From assembly GCA_025331125.1 (NCBI GenBank), contig JAOALB010000096.1, positions 1 through 64,000 on the forward strand: DNA of 64,000 bases, written 5' to 3'. This document shows, piece by piece, positions 45,120-56,946 of the stretch (positions are counted from its first letter, which is position 1; every line of letters starts with the position of its first letter). Below the pieces are notes generated by a model that saw only the letters and a list, made by a program, of their open reading frames with translations, ran no database searches and had not been told where the DNA came from. A program made the position numbers and the translations under genes. The DNA is from Mycogone perniciosa (Eukaryota; Ascomycota; Sordariomycetes; Hypocreales; Hypocreaceae).

Positions 45120-46886
45120 GCTTTGGGTCCCGGGGAAGACGTCCATATGGTTCGTTTTAGCTGGGTGGAGGACTATTGGGCTGGACCCAAAAAGCCTGTT
45201 CGAATAACGCACAAGTGTAGAATCTCCACACAATGGGATCTCAAGGAGGTTTCTCGGGGCAAGAATAGCTGTCTACTGGGCAAAGAATTATCAGGCTGGA
45301 CCTAGCCTGGACTATGTTTGTAGGGTGAAGAAGATTTGAATTTACATAACCGCTCATTTAGCTACCTTAACTCCGTTCCGTGCATAGGTGGCTTGGTGCT
45401 ATGTTCTCGAGCTTTTGGACAAATGTCGTCGCAGTCCAGAAAGAAGCGAAGACCCGCCCTCTCGTCCACGTTCATCAAGCCAAATGCGGACGAATTCTTC
45501 ATTGCGAATTGCGAGGCAGCTTCTGATAAGCTGGATTTCCTTACTCTAAAATACTAGATTAGAGGCGAACACCCTAACATCGGAACAAAATATTAAATCT
45601 GCGCTTAAGATTCTCTATATCATTATCACAAACTCAATAGGTATGAGACTGTATTGGTATGGACATGTCACTTGACGTCGCCACTCAGCACCAGTCAGGC
45701 TGACTGATTACTATTGGATACCAGAGCATAGATATAATGTGACTTGGTAGTGGCACTTGTGTAGTACTTATATGTACCTTATACAAGGTACCCCATTTTA
45801 TATATTAGGATGGTTATCCATCATTGTTCCTAGGTACATCATGTGTGTACACTCCTACCTGTCTTTCAGCCACCTGGCTGCTCCACACCTGCCGCGTATA
45901 GCGCATCATAGAGTGAGCCATCAATCGCAGATCAACAGTATAGGGGTTCATAGAACTGCTCTGACAATTAAAACGATACAATTCGATTTTCTCTTGCTGT
46001 TCCCAGGTTGGATGGGAACAACTGCTTTGTAAGCAGATGATAATAAGGCTTTCAGTCGTTCTGGCTGAATCTGAAAGAATAGAATAAAATAGAAAAAGCC
46101 GGAATAGTACTCCATAGTGTTGTGGGTAAAAAGGCTGGGATAAATGGTCATAGTTCCATTGGTAAGGTTGACATCAGCAGTCACAGCACACGATAAAGGT
46201 CGAAAGCACTTGAATTCCTCTCTGTTCCTCAGAAAATATTAGGTTCTCTTGATATATAGAACAATAGGGATAAGATGCTACATAGCTGCCTTTTATATCT
46301 CTATCTCCTCTCTAATCACGTTAAAGTGCAATATTTAATAAAAGGAATCTAACACAAATCTCTAGACAGGGTGACCCCTTACAGTGAGTGCGCTAAATCG
46401 GAGCATCGAGAGTTTTGGATCCACGATGTCACTTTCCCATACATCTACTATGAAAAGGTACCCCCTAGAGGCGGGCAAAACACGGGAGTATGTACGGTCC
46501 GGTCCGTACTTCGTAGTCCGAGATTCCGAGATACATCACTAAGTGTTTACACCCCCTGTACGTCCTAAAGTGGACAGACTTAAAGATATAAGGGCCAGAG
46601 GAGCCCACCTTCTTTGAAAGACATTCCCTTTCTTTTCCGGTTGCTGAATGGAAAGAGTTTTTTTTTATTGTGTAACATTGTAGCCACAAACAGCCACGTG
46701 GCGCAGTAAATCCACTTCCGTCCGTACAATGAGCAGACGCGCACTTATAAAAGAGAGGCTCGCCACTCTTCTCTCGCTCACACGATTTTGCCTCTTCACG
46801 CACCTTTTCAGAGTGGAAAAACCCCGCGTCCACTTTCTTCTTCTTCTTCTTTCTTCGTTTCAAGTAACTACCTACAATAGAGTACC
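45120..46886. other. 1.8-kb intergenic, AT-rich in parts
   Basis: No supported gene. Contains part of the Rep-like gene promoter (TATA box listed separately) and a C/T-rich leader (46832-46861). Confidence 0.45.
46746..46752 (+). promoter_or_regulatory. TATA box TATAAAA of the Rep-like gene
   Basis: Lies 141 bp before the ATG at 46887. A CTTCTT pyrimidine tract follows at about 46838-46860. Confidence 0.55.
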
Positions 46887-47597
46887 ATGGCGAGTGATGT
46901 TGTTGGACTACCTGCTAGTGACAGTGGTCATGAAGTTTTCCCACCTCAGTCTAGTGAACCCCCGGGGATTCTCATACCGGGTAAGAACGATGAGTTGCAG
47001 GGAAAGACATTTTTTGTGACTTACTTGGGGAGCCGAGTCAATGACCAGGAAGACTTTCTTCGTTATTTGAAGGAGTCTCTGGAACCAAACTTGCCTGTTG
47101 TTTGTGGGACGGAGAGGGCTACTGTACGGATTTTCGGTAGCAAGGAACTGCATGCAGACGGGCTGCGTTATCATGTGTTGTTATCTTTCTCGAAGAGGAT
47201 TCACTGGAGACGGGCTCGAAGCTGTCTGTTGGTATGGATTGATGTGGATAGCAACCGAGAGATCGACACTGATTCAATTTTTATTCGCAAGAAGTATCCT
47301 CACGAGTCTGATTCGAAATGGTATGTACGTGTTGGGGCCTTTATCGCTAAGGTAGGCGATGTGTTTGGTGCTAGGATGAATGCGCAGGCGAAGGCAGCGA
47401 AGGCAGCGAAGGCAGCGAAGGCAAATCAGAAGAATGAGATTCTGAAGAAAATCATTGACACTGAATATCAGGACGAAGCCGCTGCTTTGTTGAAGGAGCA
47501 TTTCTCGAAGAAGTGGTCTTCGAATGCGGCCGATGTCCGGTGTTTCCTAAGCCAGAAGACGCGTCGAGCTGAACCATACCAGCCGGGTTCCGAGTAG
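46887..47597 (+). CDS. CRESS-DNA replication initiator (Rep)-like protein, catalytic motifs altered
   Basis: An intact 236-aa single-exon frame resembling the HUH-endonuclease domain of circular ssDNA virus Reps (geminivirus/genomovirus type), a lineage repeatedly integrated in fungal genomes. A motif I-like strand FFVTYLGS is at 42-49. The ELHADG...YHVLLSF segment (88-101) aligns with motif II, where the usual His-x-His is Arg94-Tyr-His96. The YxxK nicking motif aligns with FIAK at 152-155, so the catalytic Tyr would be Phe. After that, a (GCGAAGGCA)4 repeat (47389-47424) encodes an Ala/Lys run, and the tail has no superfamily 3 helicase. Start: ATG 46887 in CCATGG context, after a TATA box. 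Frames on other strands lack signal. The family call is by motif order, not by search. Confidence 0.5.
   Translation: MASDVVGLPASDSGHEVFPPQSSEPPGILIPGKNDELQGKTFFVTYLGSRVNDQEDFLRYLKESLEPNLPVVCGTERATVRIFGSKELHADGLRYHVLLSFSKRIHWRRARSCLLVWIDVDSNREIDTDSIFIRKKYPHESDSKWYVRVGAFIAKVGDVFGARMNAQAKAAKAAKAAKANQKNEILKKIIDTEYQDEAAALLKEHFSKKWSSNAADVRCFLSQKTRRAEPYQPGSE
47389..47424 (+). repeat. Four tandem copies of a 9-bp GCGAAGGCA unit
   Basis: Coding repeat producing the AKA run in the Rep-like protein. Confidence 0.9.
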
Positions 47598-50206
47598 CTG
47601 CCCTGGAGTGTGCCAAAAAAAATGTCGGAGTGGCGTAAGAGCAAATTTCCTCTACATAATGGTAGACGGCTTGTGCCTCTGATCATTATTAGAGAACCGC
47701 GATGTGGGAAGACTGAGTGGGCACTTTCTTGGGGCCGTCCGGCTGTCATAGCAAGGCACTATGTTTGCTTGTAGGGAGACTATAGAATTTGTTAGTAAAA
47801 ACATATGATGTCCGTGTTAATGTATGTTCATCTAACCGTGTTAACGGCCATAACTGCTCGAGATTGTTTCGCTCTCGCCCAACCCGAACCTGAGTGCGAG
47901 CTTGTAGGTCCCGCCGCTGGACTTGGAAGACAATGATTCCGACGAAACCGACCGAACTGGCTGGAGACTCTATCAAATGGGATTTCAAGACAGAACATCA
48001 ACCACCATTCGCAACGTTCCTAGTTTCCCTTGAGACTTATGTTCCTACACTTAGAACAAGACATGCCTAACTTGTTGAAAGATTGTGATACCTCATGGCT
48101 CCGTCGTCACAGGAGATGATAATATAAGGGACATAATAATAAGTGGATGAAAGGTTCCTAAAGGGATGGATACTTTGGACCATGGTCATGATTCCTACAC
48201 ACGATGGACATTAGCACAAGTCTGTTGCAAGCGGTCCCGAGTGTATACGACCATAGGTAGTGGAAAATTCGGGGCTCTGTCAAGCTTTTGCTTTTGAGTT
48301 CAATGTCTTCCATTTTTTGCATCCCAAGATCCCAAATTTGGAATCGTATGATTCCGTTCTTGCAGGATAATGAACCTCCCACACTAATTGTATCTCTCCT
48401 GCAACTATAAACGCTAGTAAATAATACAGGGGGTAGAGTATGTATGAAATAAGATAGCGTCTTGTTCCGGGCAATATCTACGCGCAGATCTAGGCGGAGT
48501 GACATACAGAATCTTAACGTCAAACCTTATGTCCGATACGGGGTATGGATATAGCGATTAACTATTGTCTCACCTTCCTAAGTGGGAAGGCTGAGTAGCT
48601 GAATCCTCGGGCAACTGGTGGGACGATCATCTCCTGTCACTAGCTGCATGATGGATCTAATTAATTACGTATATGATATGTAAATAATGGCATTCTTTAA
48701 TCAAGCGTTTCTATTGGAAGTACAAGATCATAGACAAACAGGATTCAATACCTAGCGTGAAGTGCAAATCTCTTAATACATCAAAGTCCGAAGACAAGCC
48801 ATTTCTGAGTGTAGCTAGTAGATCCTATCTATCGCCAAGTAGTCATCAAGTAGTACTATTAACTCAACAAGGGTTGTCACGATCTCATCAGTTTAACGGA
48901 GCAGATAAGTACGCATCCCATGCATGGTATGCGGTAAGGGGGCTCAGCAGTATTTGACGTACACGACCCTTGTCAGCTAGAGAGCATATGATAGAACCTG
49001 ATACACTACGAATATTTAGAATAATATTGTCTTAATACAGCTATTTTTTATAATACTTCCTGATAGATCTTCTAAATCTTATCACATATAATAGTATATT
49101 TGATAATATTCTCTAGTTTAAAATTGACTACTAGTACCATCAAATAAACTTAATTCGAAGGCCAAAAGCCTGTAATAGCTAAGGGCTTTGATAGGGTAGC
49201 GAGTTGAATATGCCTCAATTGTGAGTATCTTTCTCATAGCCCAACTTGAGTGGGAAATAAATGCATACCGCAAAGCATGCTGTCTAATTGCCTAGGTCAG
49301 TACTCCGTATCCCCAACAGTAACAGCTATGGTCTCCTAAAGGATAGGAAGTGGATACGCACTAACAGTCTGGATTTGGCTCCTTCGGAGTTATGTAAATA
49401 TGTGGCTGAAAATCGTTAAAGCCTAAGGTATGGTAGGTTTAACTAAAACTGCCATAGAATTAAGCGAATGTCCAGGGAAATAGCCAAACCCCCTCTTCTA
49501 GGTCACTAATCACTAACAGTGACCCATAATAACTGACCTGAAGGAGCTGATCACTTGATCAGTGCATTCGTACATGCGCTTTTAGTATGGATCTTCTAAT
49601 ACTCTATTATGTGTGGTTTAGAGTTCTCCCTACCATGCCGTCTGCGAGTAACAGGAAGTTAGATATCTCCTCGACTATTCTAGATATAATACTATACAAG
49701 TAGAAGTAACTATATACTACCAATAATTCATAATAAATATTGCTATTAGCAAAGCAATACGCAAAAGTATAGGTCCATACTTCATCGACAGCGTGGTTAC
49801 AATTGCTTATAGACCCGGTTGCCATTCAATTCCCGTCTCTATATACCGTTAGTCTATTTGATAAGGGGTTAATGGGTGCAAGGGACGTTTGCTAAGCCAT
49901 AGCAGCAGAATTGGGCACTCTTGTCAATTTCTAAATTTAATCCTTGCTATTAATTCTATGTATTTCCTGCTGTATACCTGCTAGATCTAGAAATGCGGAC
50001 TGACTACGGAGTAGTGTCCCCGTATTCCGGAATAATAGGGAGGAGCCTTGCTCCATTATTTAACCATGCTGATCCCACCGAAGGATTCCAGCGCCACGAT
50101 GAATGCAGATCTCCTCGCCCAGAAAGAGTGGTAACCAGGGTAGGCTCTCCAAATCTTTGCTTAAGCTTCATCTGGATGATCTACAGAATAAGTTCCTTAG
50201 ACCCAT
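47598..50206. other. 2.6-kb gene-poor AT-rich DNA
   Basis: Many short frames, none with a domain or splice-supported structure. 48950-49800 is especially A/T-rich. A TACTCCGTA word lies at about 49300. It may be old transposon DNA. Confidence 0.5.
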
Positions 50207-50407
50207 TAGCGCAGCCATAAGTCAAATCTATCAAATACGTACGTACCGAAGTGGCATACATACCAAAACTATCAAATTCAATATATAACATGTATTATTA
50301 TGCGTATTTTTATGAGATACGGTATAAATTATCTGATAAATTTGATATCTTACATATTTCACTTCAGTACGTATTTATTTGATAGATTTGACTTGACGGC
50401 TGCACTG
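50207..50407. mobile_element. hAT-like MITE, 201 bp, with 8-bp target site duplication
   Basis: The ends are inverted repeats: the left end starts TAGCGCAGCC, the right end reads CAGTGCAGCC on the reverse strand, and the similarity continues through GTCAAATCTATCAAAT to CCGAAGTG on the left against CTGAAGTG (about 45 bp). Directly outside, AGACCCAT is present at 50199-50206 and again at 50408-50415, a perfect 8-bp direct repeat. TIRs starting YAGNG and 8-bp duplications are the mark of the hAT superfamily. It carries no protein and is non-autonomous. It sits 314 bp upstream of the eight-cysteine secreted protein gene. Confidence 0.85.
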
Positions 50408-50615
50408 AGACCCATAGGGTGTGAAATCAACTTGCCCGTTTTTGATACGTAAGAGAGGGATATACTTAGTTTCTCCATGACACCAAGGATGCCCTGTGGG
50501 GATAGCCTGTAGTTCTAGCTCCCCAAGGCGATCGAAGCGTCTAGATACGCTCAACTAGCCGACCTCCACACGGGTATAGTGGCGATAAGGGAAGTCATAA
50601 CCATCATCGGCTAGG

Positions 50616-50622
50616 TATAAAG
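50616..50622 (+). promoter_or_regulatory. TATA box of the eight-cysteine secreted protein gene
   Basis: TATAAAG, 100 bp before the ATG at 50722. Confidence 0.5.
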
Positions 50623-50721
50623 GTTCGCTGAATTCTCTATCCTCAAGTAACCTCACACTGCTCATTAAACTTCTTCTCTACAGACTATACGACCCGTCCA
50701 TACAAGAGATCTAGTTTCATA

Positions 50722-51710
50722 ATGCAACTACTCATCGTCCTCGCCCTCGCCACCCTTGGCGCTGCTGTACCAACACCGGGATCGTCTAATCCCGCAACGC
50801 CAGTGGATTCAATCCACCAGAATATTAATTTAGTTCCCGGTGAAAAGACCAACATTACTATAATTAACCCGGATGATGCCCACAAGAGAGTGTTGGAGAA
50901 GTGGAACCCTAAGTATATCGTGCACTCAGATGACCTGCTCAAGTACTATGAAGACCACAAAGGCGCCAACTACACCATCTATGTCAGCGATACTCGCCGA
51001 TATATAGATCTCAGTACCGTTGGGCTACTGCCTACGAAGGAGGGAGATAATAAGCGAGAGGTTCCTGAGTAAGTTAAGGGTATAAACGCCTGAAAAGTGC
51101 TTGGTCTAATACTCTCTTAAGCACCTGCTATAACGACTATTCTCGCTGGGCTGAGCAAAGTGCGGTCTGGTGGGATGCTTGGACTCCGCTTGGTCAATGC
51201 TTTTACAACCAAAAAAGCAATGGCCAGGCAACCCAAACTTTCACGAGCGGTTATTCTAAGTCTATTGAAACGCACTTTGGGTAAAATTCCTTCCCGACTT
51301 TCTTTTCTAAAAAGACAAGATTATTTAAATTAATGCTAATATTTTATATATAGACTTGACTGGAGCATTATTAAAGATAAACTTAGTATTTCTGCTGGTG
51401 TTGCGGTTACTGAGACCTGGAGCAAAAGTATTAGCAGTAAGTTATAACAAGTATTATTTTATAGTTTGTTGTAACCAGCTAATACAATAATATAGAAACC
51501 TGCTTTATCCCCCCTAAAGATATTGGCCAGCTCTGGGTCCAGAAACAGATTGTCTGGGGATGGATCTGGGAGGAGAAATGCAGGAGATGCCGAGTGACCG
51601 GAAAAACCTGCAGCAAATATCCTTTAGGCGGTGCCACGGCTCCCGTTAAAGATGACGACAGTATCCGAACGGGTTGCAGCACAGGTTGGAAAAATGTTAG
51701 GGGTTGCTAA
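50722..51710 (+). CDS. Secreted eight-cysteine protein, effector-like
   Basis: Hand-spliced gene: exons 50722-51068, 51122-51280, 51354-51436 and 51496-51710 give 267 aa. Introns of 53, 73 and 59 nt have GTAAGT, GTAAAA, GTAAGT donors and TTAAG, TATAG, TATAG acceptors. Residues 1-14 are a signal peptide (LLIVLALATLGAA). Two N-glycosylation sites (NIT, NYT) lie in the first 90 residues. Cys are at 118, 142, 199, 225, 228, 235, 257 and 267, all in the second half, and the stretch 163-197 (HFGLDWSIIKDKLSISAG) is beta-like. The protein is rich in Trp. I recognise no named family. If left unspliced the first exon would end after 116 aa. A role in host or microbe interaction is inference. Confidence 0.78.
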
Positions 51711-54383
51711 GTGTCACAGAACGGTGGCACTGATCCTTGGTCTGATACCCACACCGCATTTAACTTCCATAATCTCGATCGAAAGGCTACACTAACATTC
51801 CCGAGATGCATTTTATATTGCGGATTTTTTCCCTGAAGAATATATGGCAATAGCCATATATTTGCAAGGAATGGTTGGGAGTACATACTTTTCACTTCGA
51901 ACATACATAGTTGAGTTGTGCATTACATATGTTGAGGAAATGTACATAGATATCATTAGTCTGTTGCGGTCCTAGGCTGTCAACGCTGAATAATGAATGT
52001 TTTATCTATTTCAACCTACATGCCTACCTACTTAGGAAGATCCCCAAGGACACCCTTTCCAGGTGCCTTTACGATATATGTGCTACCACTGCGAGCTTTG
52101 TCCTGCCAGTACATGTACACTCTTCCTCAGCCACTTATACCTCTAACATCGACCGATACGGATATCCTTTGACCAGCGATCACCGTAACGCGGGGGGTAT
52201 ATGGCGGAGACAGCACTGAAATAAGTACAAAACGTTGGCTGTAATCATTCATAGTGAATATGGTGGTAGTCTTGCACTCTCGTCACGGAGTGAAGGTAAC
52301 GAAAGCTCAATCGGGACATTTGAACGAGATATTCGCTCTTAATAGTGCTCTGTACTTCGTACAAGTAAAATCGTCATGCAACACCCCCGGTCTATATGTA
52401 CTCATTGCGCATACTACTGGCCTCACTACTAGCCTCATGCTTTCGTTTTGCTTCTAGCATCCTCCGTAAAGTCTCCAGCCACAAGTGAGACCTAACGACT
52501 GACGTTAGCGAAACGGTTTAATGTGGCGGCGAGATTCAGTACTATGTTCAGTGACCCCACTGGGACCTTTTGTAGTACGACTAATAGCGTCATTTCCTAT
52601 GTACCTACTGTGTATAGAAGGATGCCTGACCATCCACCGTTTAGGTACTCATAGTTTTCAACGAAGACAGTCCACTCTTTTTATGCTATCTTGTATCATT
52701 TCATCAAGACATACACCGTTCTCCTGGAGATGGTCCACGAATCTCGGCGGTCCTGTCTAGGGACTTTCTCCCTTTCGACCTGCGCCACTGCGCTACCAGG
52801 CACACTGCTGGATGAAACAGCATTCTTGAGTGGTAATAAATAGTTTGGCACTGGAACCAGGAATCAGGTTAAACTGGTATGTTGGGCCGCATTTACTGGT
52901 AAAGAGCCACCGCGGTATGCGCCTAAAGGATGTTTACCAGTCGAGAGAGCTTTGCAGGTCTGGATGCCTAAGTTGACAAGGTTCTTGACGAGTTTAGTGG
53001 CGAACGCTTCGATCTGCTAGCACTACAGGTCCCTGTCCGACGAGGAGACAACTGACACTATACCACACTACCTTGTCTGATCCGTGAAGACCTCCTTGGT
53101 GCCGACCATGTCTTTAACGTTGGTCTGTGCTCGCATCCCCTTGGACCAGTCCAGCGGCAGCTTGCACTGGAATCAACATCACAGCTCGCCGAGCTCTACT
53201 ACACTTCCCTCGCCCGCTGTTTTGTTGTCCGTCTCTTCTGTGACGCGGCTCCTTCGGCACGCTCGTGAGCTCTAGCCCCTTATAATGTCGTCGCACATGA
53301 CATATTATCGGACACCCGTCTACTGCTTCGCCAACCACTGAAACAGTGTCCTCGCCCGAGTGCTATCTGCTGATTTGCCAAATACCCCCCTTGAAGTAAA
53401 TGCGAGTCTCTTCTCTCCCCCCCAAAAGACGGCGTCTCCATCTGCCGCTACTGCGGCCAGCATCGTGAGACTTATCTTGTCTTCCATTCACTCGGGCCAT
53501 GGGTATTACCTAACACTCGGCACTTGATCTCAACGGTGGCTGTGTTTGGTGGCGTTGGCGGCGTTGGGATAATTTGGTCAGTTTCCAATTACCCCGGGTT
53601 GTCGGCTCGAGTAAGCTAGCTGCTGGGTTTTCAACGTCTTCACATGCTCCACTCCACGTGCTCTTCAAGTCGAGGCCAACATCCGGTTCGTCTCAAATGA
53701 CTTATGGAGTGGCTTGCTTGTATAAAAGCAGACTTAATAGCATGAGGTGCGTCAGGAGCGATTCAGCACGGTCTAACGGCCTAGCCCTCCCTACCTTTAA
53801 CTTCAAATGTTGGGAATTAAGAGAAACTATTGTGTTATATCAACTCTATCTCCGCTGCTGCTGCTGGTGTTACGGAGTACAGACTTTTGGTAGCGCATAG
53901 GCCATCTGTATAAATAGCAATTTTTATCTTTGTGAATAACATTACTCATTACTACTCCGTACGGAGTACTCCGTATACGCATATCTCTATTTGGACACAA
54001 CTTTCAAATTCGCCCCACCTCTTCTACCAGTAAATGGGGCAATTGCTCGGGATTAAGAAAGAAATTCGTAGCCTTGCACCAGCAACTGAACAGCCCCCGA
54101 CAATCTCCCCCCTACACATTAAATAGCTATAATGTAATTGCGCGTGCCCGTATTATAGAAGTGTTTTCTGCAATTAATGTAGTATTTTGTATCTAATTGG
54201 CGCATGGATAATTATTTCGAGCACACTAAACTTTAGTGATGCAAATAGAGATATCTATGTGTGTAAATAGTAATTCTCTTGTTTGTTTGTTTGTTTGTTT
54301 GTTTTACTATTTACGACCACTAAGTACTCCGTACCCAGGTACACAAGTCTCATCTGAGCAATAGGTCGGTAAGAGCCGGAGGT
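51711..54383. other. 2.7-kb gene-poor DNA with decayed coding pieces and repeats
   Basis: 52980-53280 (+) holds an almost open relic of which 53097-53270 reads DLLGADHVFNVGLCSHPLGP in one frame and looks protein-derived. I could not name it, and stops disrupt it. 53953-53976 has two overlapping TACTCCGTA/TACGGAGTA words. (GTTT)n microsatellite at 54279-54303. No intact gene. Confidence 0.45.
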
Positions 54384-54935
54384 CTAGCCTCTATTCACTA
54401 CGTTTCGCCGAACAAAGGAAAATGTGCAGGGTTTTGATCTGTTTTTGTCGGGGGTGCTGCCCCCCCTGTTTTGAGGAGTCAGTCCGCAGTTTCGTTGCCT
54501 TGTGCGTCCCTGAGTCCTGGTACCCACGAGACCAACACATCGCAGGACGCTAGTTCTTCTGCGGCCTTCTGAAAGCATAGGAATTCCCTCTGCTAGGAGG
54601 AAGGCAGTTCGCCAAGGAGTCCCCTGACCACCGAGGTGTTGTCCAGGAAGACGTGGATGTCGTTGACCCTGGGGTCAGTTCTCGTTAGGTCGGCGGCTAC
54701 CACTTTGATGGCTCTAGCGGCCCCTGTGGCCTCCGTGTCGAACATCTCCGGGTTTGCAAGAGTCCCGTACTTTGTTCAAGCTTTAGCTCTGTAGTATGTG
54801 ACTGCTCCCTATCCACAGTTGCCATTGAGGTGCGAGTCGATGAGTTCCATGTGTTTCTTGGTCGGTACTATCTCTTTCCTAGCGACTCGAAGTTCCAGGT
54901 CTTTGATATCTTCAAGCCGGATAATAGTCTGTTGG
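54384..54935 (-). mobile_element. LINE relic: RNase H domain with stop codons
   Basis: On the minus strand one frame reads MFDTEATGAARAIKVVAADL, then HVFLDNTSVVRGLLGELPS, a TAG, and EELASCDVLVSWVPGL followed by GNETAD and another stop. FDTE, LDN and VSWVPGxxxxxGNExAD are the acidic and histidine-side motifs of the RNase H domain at the end of Tad1-type LINE ORF2. The in-frame stops (TAG after PSS; TGA after TAD) show decay. A further piece upstream (to about 54935) may belong to the same element. This could come from the same family as the ORF1 relic at 35302-36310. Confidence 0.7.
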
Positions 54936-56946
54936 TATAACCTCTGCATCTCGGTGCTGGGCTTATAGGAATCTAGCTGGCCAATAAACTATAGCCCGGC
55001 CTCTATTAAGTTTGATGTTCTTAAGGTTAAAGTCGAAGTTGAAGGTGCTGAAATCCTCGTCATTACAGCCGGGGCTGTTAACGGCGGCGGCTTCTATTGC
55101 TGCTGATAATCCTCAGCGCCCTTGGCAGTCTCTTGGGCTTCTCTACAGGTAATAAAGCCGCGGCCAATAAGCGACTTTCTAATGCTTATAGTGATAGTGT
55201 AAATGGGGGTTATAAAAGGCTTTAATTTGGTGGTTGGATAATTTGAATAATTTGGATAAAATATTTTGTATATTAAAGATTCATGTACTAAGCTAGGAAA
55301 ATCCGATACCGGCGATATTAGCTGCAAAGCTACACCAACCTATTTTTTTTGGATATAATTTGTGATATGATGGATGCATTATAGGACCACCCAGTTACAT
55401 GACCGTTGCTAAACTATCCCCTCCAGGCTCTTTCAGTCTCCCCTACCTCCCTGTTGTCTAAGACATAGAGTGACTGTTTGGATTACTGATCCTCCTTAGG
55501 CTGAGCTGAAGGGTCCTCTTTATACCCTGCATATGCGCACATGACTAGCTTCTACCATTTTCCTATACCGGGTTCCGATAATGTCTCATAGTATGGAAAT
55601 GTTGTTTGTGGCCTAAATGTTTGGGACCGGCACTTTCGTATCTGTAGGAAGCTTGCCAAAAATGCGGATCCGTCATGCAAGAAAACGAAGCTTACTCCGT
55701 ATACTTAATCTTGCCACACTCCCCGGCTATATCCCTACAATATTGAGATTAAGTAGCTGCCCTGTCGTTTTTATGCGACCTAAGTGCTCCGTCTGTTTGC
55801 TTATTATTACTCCCACGTGGGCTTCCATCCAGCTTAGTTGAGAACGCGCGAAGTGTAAGATACCATGTACACTATGCATCGAACGTGCTCATACTGGGGT
55901 TGAGATCACCATGCCATCCAAGTGCAAGGTGTCATTTAACGGGATGTTAGTTTAAGAGACGATATGGTTTCACCGTACTGCGTGAAGTTGTTATGGCATG
56001 AGGGTTATTGGAGCCTGTGCAGATGTTGAATAAGAAGTAAGGGTAAAATGTGGCGGTTCTTGAGTGGGGTGACTCAGAAAGAGAAAGGAGACAAACTATG
56101 AAGCAGAATTGGAAGTCGTCATGCGAGATGCACAGAGTGGGGCTACAGAGGAGTTTGATACGCTGGTTGGGGATGATTATGGTGGAGTAGGAGGCTTCCT
56201 GGTTGAATGCGGTCTGGATCAAACGATTCTCCGTGCATTTCGTTAGTGTACTTGTATATTGCTGGTTTCTTGTTCGGCTTATAGGATGACAGTGATTTTA
56301 AAGTTTAGAGTTAAATGCCGAAGCAATGGTGCCTATCACTGTCAGTGTCCTTTGCATACGAGTCATAGTAGCAGAGAGAGGCTGAGTAGAAAGAGACACG
56401 CAAGCATTTCCGTCTCCCAATCTTTGATTCGTTCATATAGGACAGGTAGACCGGGAATCTTCCCGAATGTAGAACTGCTAATACGAGTACTCCATACGAC
56501 AGGAGCTTACGTATGTACCTAACTCATATTAGTACAAATAGTATCTTTTGCCTAAATGGTCTAGGCTTTTAGTTTAGCCTTTAATGGTTTAGGAATCCCG
56601 AACGTCATTGAAACATGGTATACTACCAGGCTAAGGACTATAATCTTGGAACTAGCGTATAGGGATCTACAGCAAAGGTAAGGGATGTTCCCTATATTAT
56701 GGGACTGGAAGGGTTCCTATTCCTTGCCAAATCTACACATCCCGAGCATCAAAGGACCACGAGGATTGGTGGATTATTGGAAATAAGGTACTAGGCAGAA
56801 ATCTGGTAATTATAAATAACATCACGCTCATAGTTCCCTACAGTAAAATCGAACACCCACTGAGTCCAACCACCTCACTCAGACATTGCCCAATATCCCT
56901 TTACATCTTGTCCCCCTCCAACACTCCTTAGTCCTCAAATCCAATC
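54936..56946. other. 2.0-kb gene-poor DNA and promoter of the GT32 gene
   Basis: Scattered short frames. TATAAATA at 56811-56818 lies 136 bp before the GT32 start. Confidence 0.5.

Noticed and set aside
47468..47988. Two minus-strand frames behind the Rep-like gene
   Set aside because: They overlap its end antisense or lie in AT-rich DNA; neither has motif support.
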